Positions 60,101 through 64,000 of a DNA stretch of 64,000 nt are shown piece by piece. The DNA is taken from positions 50,730 through 114,729 of the forward strand of contig JAFISE010000106.1 in assembly GCA_022560025.1 (NCBI GenBank), written 5' to 3'. Source of the DNA: Stagonosporopsis chrysanthemi. Lineage: Eukaryota; Ascomycota; Dothideomycetes; Pleosporales; Didymellaceae. Made by a program: the position numbers and the translations under genes. The notes beneath the pieces are model-generated. The model was not told where the DNA came from, made no database searches, and was given only the letters and a program-made list of their open reading frames with translations. How positions within the stretch are numbered: position 1 is the first letter of the stretch; the number at the start of each line of letters is the position of its first letter.

Positions 60101-61836
60101 ACATTATAGTTAAAAATTAATATCTATTGCTTAATATTACAAAGCTGCAGAATTAATTATAAAAAGCTTAATACTTTACTATATTAGATTTAAGACGTAT
60201 ATATAACCTTATCTGTATAAAGAAAAGTAAAGAATAGAAGATAGTACTTAAGACATAATATAGACTCTATAAGTACCTAGTTATACTGTTTAGTCTAACA
60301 AACGCACTAGCTACGTGCTAGGAGTTAATTAACAACGTCCTTAGGGCACACCTTAATAAGACAGTAGTAGTGTATCTAGACAATATCTTAGTGTACTTAA
60401 AGATACTAAAAGAGCATATACAGCATGTTACTAAAGTGCTAGAATGCTTAAAGCAAGCAGACCTCTAACTAAAACCTAAAAGGTACAAGTAGTACAAGAA
60501 AAAAGTAGAATTCTTAGAGTTTGCTGTAGAACAATATAGAGTTAAGATAAGCATTACTAAGATAGATATAGTAAAGAAATAGCCTACTCTAATAATAGTT
60601 AAAGAGATTTAAGAATTCTTTAGGTTCTTTAACTTTAATAGACGCTTTATTAAGGATTACTCTAAGAAGACCTTACTACTTACAAAGCTTATATAGAAGG
60701 ATACACCTTTTAAGTAGGAAAAAGAACAAGATAACACATTTAAGTTACTATAATAAGTATATATTAACTTTCTAATACAAATTATATTTAAAAGCAACAA
60801 GCCTATATAAATAGAGACAGATACCTTAGATTTAGTATTAAGAGTATGCATTACGCAAGAAAAAGATAGACAATACTACCTAATTACTTATTACTTATAT
60901 AAGTTCTTAGAACTAGAAGAATAATACAATATATACAACAAAGAACTACTAGTAATTGTCTTATTTCTAGAATATTAGCAAGTATACGCAGAAAGCTGTT
61001 TAGAACTTACAATTTATACTAATTACAAGAACTTAGTATATTTTACTACTACTAAGGTATTAAACAAACAATAAGTAAGATAGTTAGAGATGCTAGGACA
61101 GTACAAGTTTAAGATACTGTATACCTTAGGCAAAGACAATAGCAAAGCAGACGCTCTTAGCTAAAGATATAACTTAGTAGGCAAGAAAACAATTAACAAA
61201 GCTGCTATCTTAGAAATTAACAAAGATAGATCTCTAGGACTATTATAGCAGCTTAACCTAATTATACAAGTCTAGAAAAAACAATATATACTAACACAAG
61301 TACTAGAAAAATTATAAACAAAGATTATAGAGGATTACTATAATAATACGCTTTATAGATATCTAAGAATTATACACACAATAGAACTTATTAAATAATA
61401 CTATTAGTTTTTAAATATAAAAAACAAGGTTACTAAGTATATTAAAAACTATATTACTTGTTAGTAGGATAGATACAGTATATATACAAAATATAGAGAA
61501 ATATAAGCAATAAAGCTACTAACAGCACTATAGACAAATATAACAATAGATGTTGTTACACAGCTACTTATATCTAAAGACCTTGTTATAGACTATAAGT
61601 ATAATTTAATATTTATAGTAGTAGACAGATTTACAAAGGCTGCTAAGTTTGTGCCTTTTTAACACAGCTATACTGTAGAGCAGCTTGTATAAGTGTTTTT
61701 AAGTAGGATTATTTAACACTATAGTATTTTTAAATTAATTATTAGTAATAAAGATAAGCTCTTTACTTTAAACTTCTAGACAATATTTCTTATAGACGTA
61801 GGAACAAAGAAGAAACTCTTAACTGCCTACTATCTG

Positions 61837-61860
61837 CAGACAGACAGACAGACAGACAGA
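61837..61860 (+). repeat. (CAGA)6 microsatellite within integrase
   Basis: Six perfect CAGA units inside the integrase segment that encodes the conserved YHPQTDGQTER-like region of gypsy elements. It probably arose by point changes and slippage in this naturally CAGACA-rich stretch. Confidence 0.7.
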
Positions 61861-63156
61861 ACAAGTAAACTAGATAATAGAAATATACCTCTAAATATAC
61901 TGCAACTAGCAGCAAAATAACTAGGTTTTACTCTTGCCTATCGTACAAATTGTATACAACAACAAGAAATTAGAAGTAATAAGCTACACGCTGTTCTTTG
62001 CTAGCTACAGACAATATCTAAATCTCTTTATATAAAGTTTTAAAAGTAATATCTAAATAGAGTTAGCAATATCCTTAGTATAGAGACTAAAGGAAGTATA
62101 CTAGAAATTGCTTAACAACATTACTAAAACTTAGTTACAAGCAATTTCTTATATAAATTAGAAAAGAAAAACAGCACCTTAGCTCTAAAAAAAAAAAAAA
62201 AAAAGATAAAGTGTATCTTCTTATAAAAAATCTACGCATACAAAGACTAATAAAAAAACTAGACAAAGTTAAGGTTAGACTATTTTTTATTTTAAAGCAG
62301 ATTAGCTTAGTTAACTACTAATTAGACTTGCTAAAGAATATAAAGATCTACCTAGTGTTCTATATATTACTATTAGAACTAGCTAACTTAAGAATACTAA
62401 TCTAGAAAGACTTCTACTACTAAGCTAATAGTAATAACAAGTAAGAAGTTAAGAAAATTATAAAACATTGTAAGAAAGGTTATAATAACAAGTACCTAGT
62501 TAAGTAGTTAAGATACTTAGAGTTAGAAAGTATATAGAAGCTAAGTACAAACTTTACAAACTACTACTAGCTAGTATAAAAGTACTATAGTTTGCTACAG
62601 ACTCTTTAATAAGACTTATAGCACTCTAGGTTATTAGAAAAGTACACATCTTAATAGACATAGCTAGACAGTTAACTTTTTTAGCTAAGCCTAACTTACC
62701 TAACTTAATTATCTTATTTACTAAGCCTAGCGCTGTGTACTGTGTATAATCTTTAGCTTATTTTAGAATTTTCTTATTCTGCAACAACTGTATAATTATA
62801 GTTGCTAACAATATCTTGTTATCTTTAACCTTCTTTCTATACTCTTTGCAAGTATAATCTAACAACTCTTAAGACATGTTTACACATAGCTTGCCTATCT
62901 TAGTACACTTAGCATATTTTATTTAGTTTAGAGTGTTTAGTATAATGTAGTACTTATAGCCTTTAAAGAAATAATAGTTATAAAGAACTTTAAACAGCGT
63001 GTTAGCTTATTAAATTTCTAAGCTAAGTTAAAAGTTGTAAATATAGAAGAATATCTTAGCTTACTAGGTTACTAGATAAGAGGAAGCTTTAGCTTTATAT
63101 AAACCTAGTTACTTGTTACATAGTTTAAGAACAAACTAGATAGGAAGAAAAGGTAC

Positions 63157-63654
63157 TACTATAATTCTATAAAGGATGCAGCATAGTGTAATAAGTAACT
63201 AACTAGAATCTTAATAGAAACTAGAGATTAAGGTATAAGACAAAGTAATTACAAGTTACGTAACTTACTTGTTAACAAGCATGTATAGACTAATACTTAT
63301 TAATAAGCATAATATAACTTTGCTTGTTAACAAGCAATTATAACTATATCTTATTAGACTAACTCTAGTTGCTTGTTAATAAGTATCTTATAGTTATAAG
63401 TATATAGCATAGTAGAAATATAGACTCTTATAGTTTATATTTAACCTAAGTAATAATCTAAGCTATTAGATCTTAACCTTAACCTTTAAGCTAGACAGTC
63501 TACTCTGTACTACTTATTATTACCTTTGCTTTTAAGACAGACAGATTACATCTATGCTCCTTACTATAAACTTCTTTAGCCTTTTATTACTATATTTATC
63601 TTTAGGAACTAATTAAATAGTGCTTATAAGCTTTGCTTAAGTACAACCTTAATA
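63157..63654 (+). repeat. 3' LTR of gypsy D
   Basis: 498 bp. Its first bases, TACTATAATTC, are the fully C-to-T/G-to-A altered form of the 5' LTR start TGTTACAATCC. Confidence 0.87.
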
Positions 63655-63659
63655 GTATA

Positions 63660-63758
63660 CTGTTTGCTACTAAGTAGAAATAGAGTAGTAGACCTCTAGC
63701 CTTTATAGTAGACTCTACTATTTAGCCTAACAGCCTCTATAAACCTAGAAGGCTAATA
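63660..63758 (-). repeat. Second half of the split A2 LTR
   Basis: 99 bp completing the minus-strand gypsy-A LTR interrupted by element D. The outer end GGCTAATA corresponds to the TGTTAGCC start of the LTR. Confidence 0.8.
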
Positions 63759-64000
63759 GTAAGTAGTATTAAAAAAGAAAGTAATTTAGTATAAGCTACT
63801 AGGCTCTTGCATACTATAAGAAGTATAAAGAGACTAGACTTACTTCTTATATATATAAGAAATATACTTTAAATACTACTTAATTTACTTTATTAATATC
63901 TATATATTGTCTTATAAAGTAGTTAAGATATATCTATATAGAAGTGTATAAAGTTAGTAGAGTATATTACTTACTTATATATATTACTTACTTATACATA
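63759..64000. other. AT-rich flank, not assigned
   Basis: 242 bp with simple TTACTTAC and TATATA-like stretches and RIP-like composition. It matches no other segment of the window that I could see. It is the flank into which the gypsy-A2 copy inserted. Confidence 0.4.

Larger units (their letters stand above)
56653..63654 (+). mobile_element. Ty3/gypsy retrotransposon D
   Basis: 7,002-bp element with LTRs 56653-57151 and 63157-63654 (499 and 498 bp) and an exact 5-bp target duplication GTATA at 56648-56652 and 63655-63659. A polypurine tract (AGGAAGAAAAGG) precedes the 3' LTR. A candidate gag ATG is at 57169. A zinc knuckle CYSCSKQGYFARDC lies at 58045-58086, with Tyr in place of the usual His. 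Reverse transcriptase has VYLDNILVY at about 60,370-60,395, followed by RNase H. The integrase core at about 61,540-61,900 includes IFIVVDRFTKAAKFVPF. Gln codons are widely TAA or TAG, so it is not functional. Confidence 0.9.
30085..64000. repeat. AT-rich, RIP-type transposon block
   Basis: From about 30,085 to the end of the window base composition changes abruptly. TA, TAG and TAA abound, long frames vanish, and surviving CA and CG nearly always follow a purine. Every recognisable segment is transposon-derived. Frames are littered with TAA and TAG where Gln or Trp codons are expected. This is the signature of repeat-induced point mutation acting on duplicated DNA in the sexual cycle of ascomycetes. 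The boundary is sharp: sequence just before it (30,065-30,082) still contains TCA and TGA freely. Individual elements are listed separately. Confidence 0.92.

Noticed and set aside
62190..62208. Run of A residues as a polyadenylated retroposon end
   Set aside because: It lies inside gypsy D between integrase and the 3' LTR, with no target duplication or LINE sequence next to it.
30085..64000. A Starship-type giant element or a centromere
   Set aside because: No tyrosine-recombinase captain or cargo genes were seen. AT-rich nested transposons alone do not show centromere identity, which would need CENP-A data.

Overview
The window looks like nuclear DNA of a filamentous ascomycete (Pezizomycotina, plausibly Dothideomycetes). 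Genes carry short GT-AG introns of about 50-95 nt with CTGAC/CTAAC-like branch points. The proteins are typical of fungi: Sec20, Rpf2, Met18/MMS19, Mtd1 and a Zn2Cys6 regulator. The right half is a block of retrotransposons wrecked in the manner of repeat-induced point mutation (RIP). Exon boundaries below were worked out by hand from splice sites and reading frame.

Left part (1-30,085): ordinary, balanced-composition, gene-dense euchromatin. In order it holds the 3' end of an unknown gene, SEC20 (-), mitochondrial ribosomal protein mL53 (+), inorganic pyrophosphatase (-), a 657-aa conserved unknown (-), a glycine-rich RRM protein (+), a TAP-type alpha/beta hydrolase with an in-frame stop (+), a 242-aa unknown (-), NAD-dependent methylenetetrahydrofolate dehydrogenase (-), MET18/MMS19 (+), RPF2 (-), a monothiol glutaredoxin of the Grx3/4 type (+), a broken NmrA/ergot-type oxidoreductase (-), a 139-aa unknown (-), a Zn2Cys6 transcription factor (-), a small four-exon unknown (-) and an AlkB-type dioxygenase (-). 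Several pairs share short divergent promoters. The 305-bp RPF2/glutaredoxin promoter holds two perfect copies of the iron-GATA-factor site.

Right part (about 30,085-64,000): no intact gene. It is a nest of degenerate transposons that can be unpicked by long terminal repeats (LTRs), target-site duplications and interrupted reading frames. They are a Ty3/gypsy element 'B' (33,031-49,381); a second Ty3/gypsy element 'A' inserted in B's integrase (37,514-44,759); four copies of a Fot1/pogo-like DNA transposon (30,278; 44,959; 49,382 partial; 51,170); a minus-strand Ty1/copia element (49,801-54,732) and a lone copia LTR (32,178-32,409); an inverted partial copy of A; and a third Ty3/gypsy element 'D' (56,653-63,654) with a perfect 5-bp duplication, sitting inside the LTR of that partial copy.

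Across this block surviving CA and CG dinucleotides almost always follow a purine. This suggests that C was converted to T at pyrimidine-C-purine sites. The same mutation type removed a catalytic aspartate from the reverse transcriptase of all three gypsy families. The block starts about 130 bp upstream of the AlkB gene's likely start codon.
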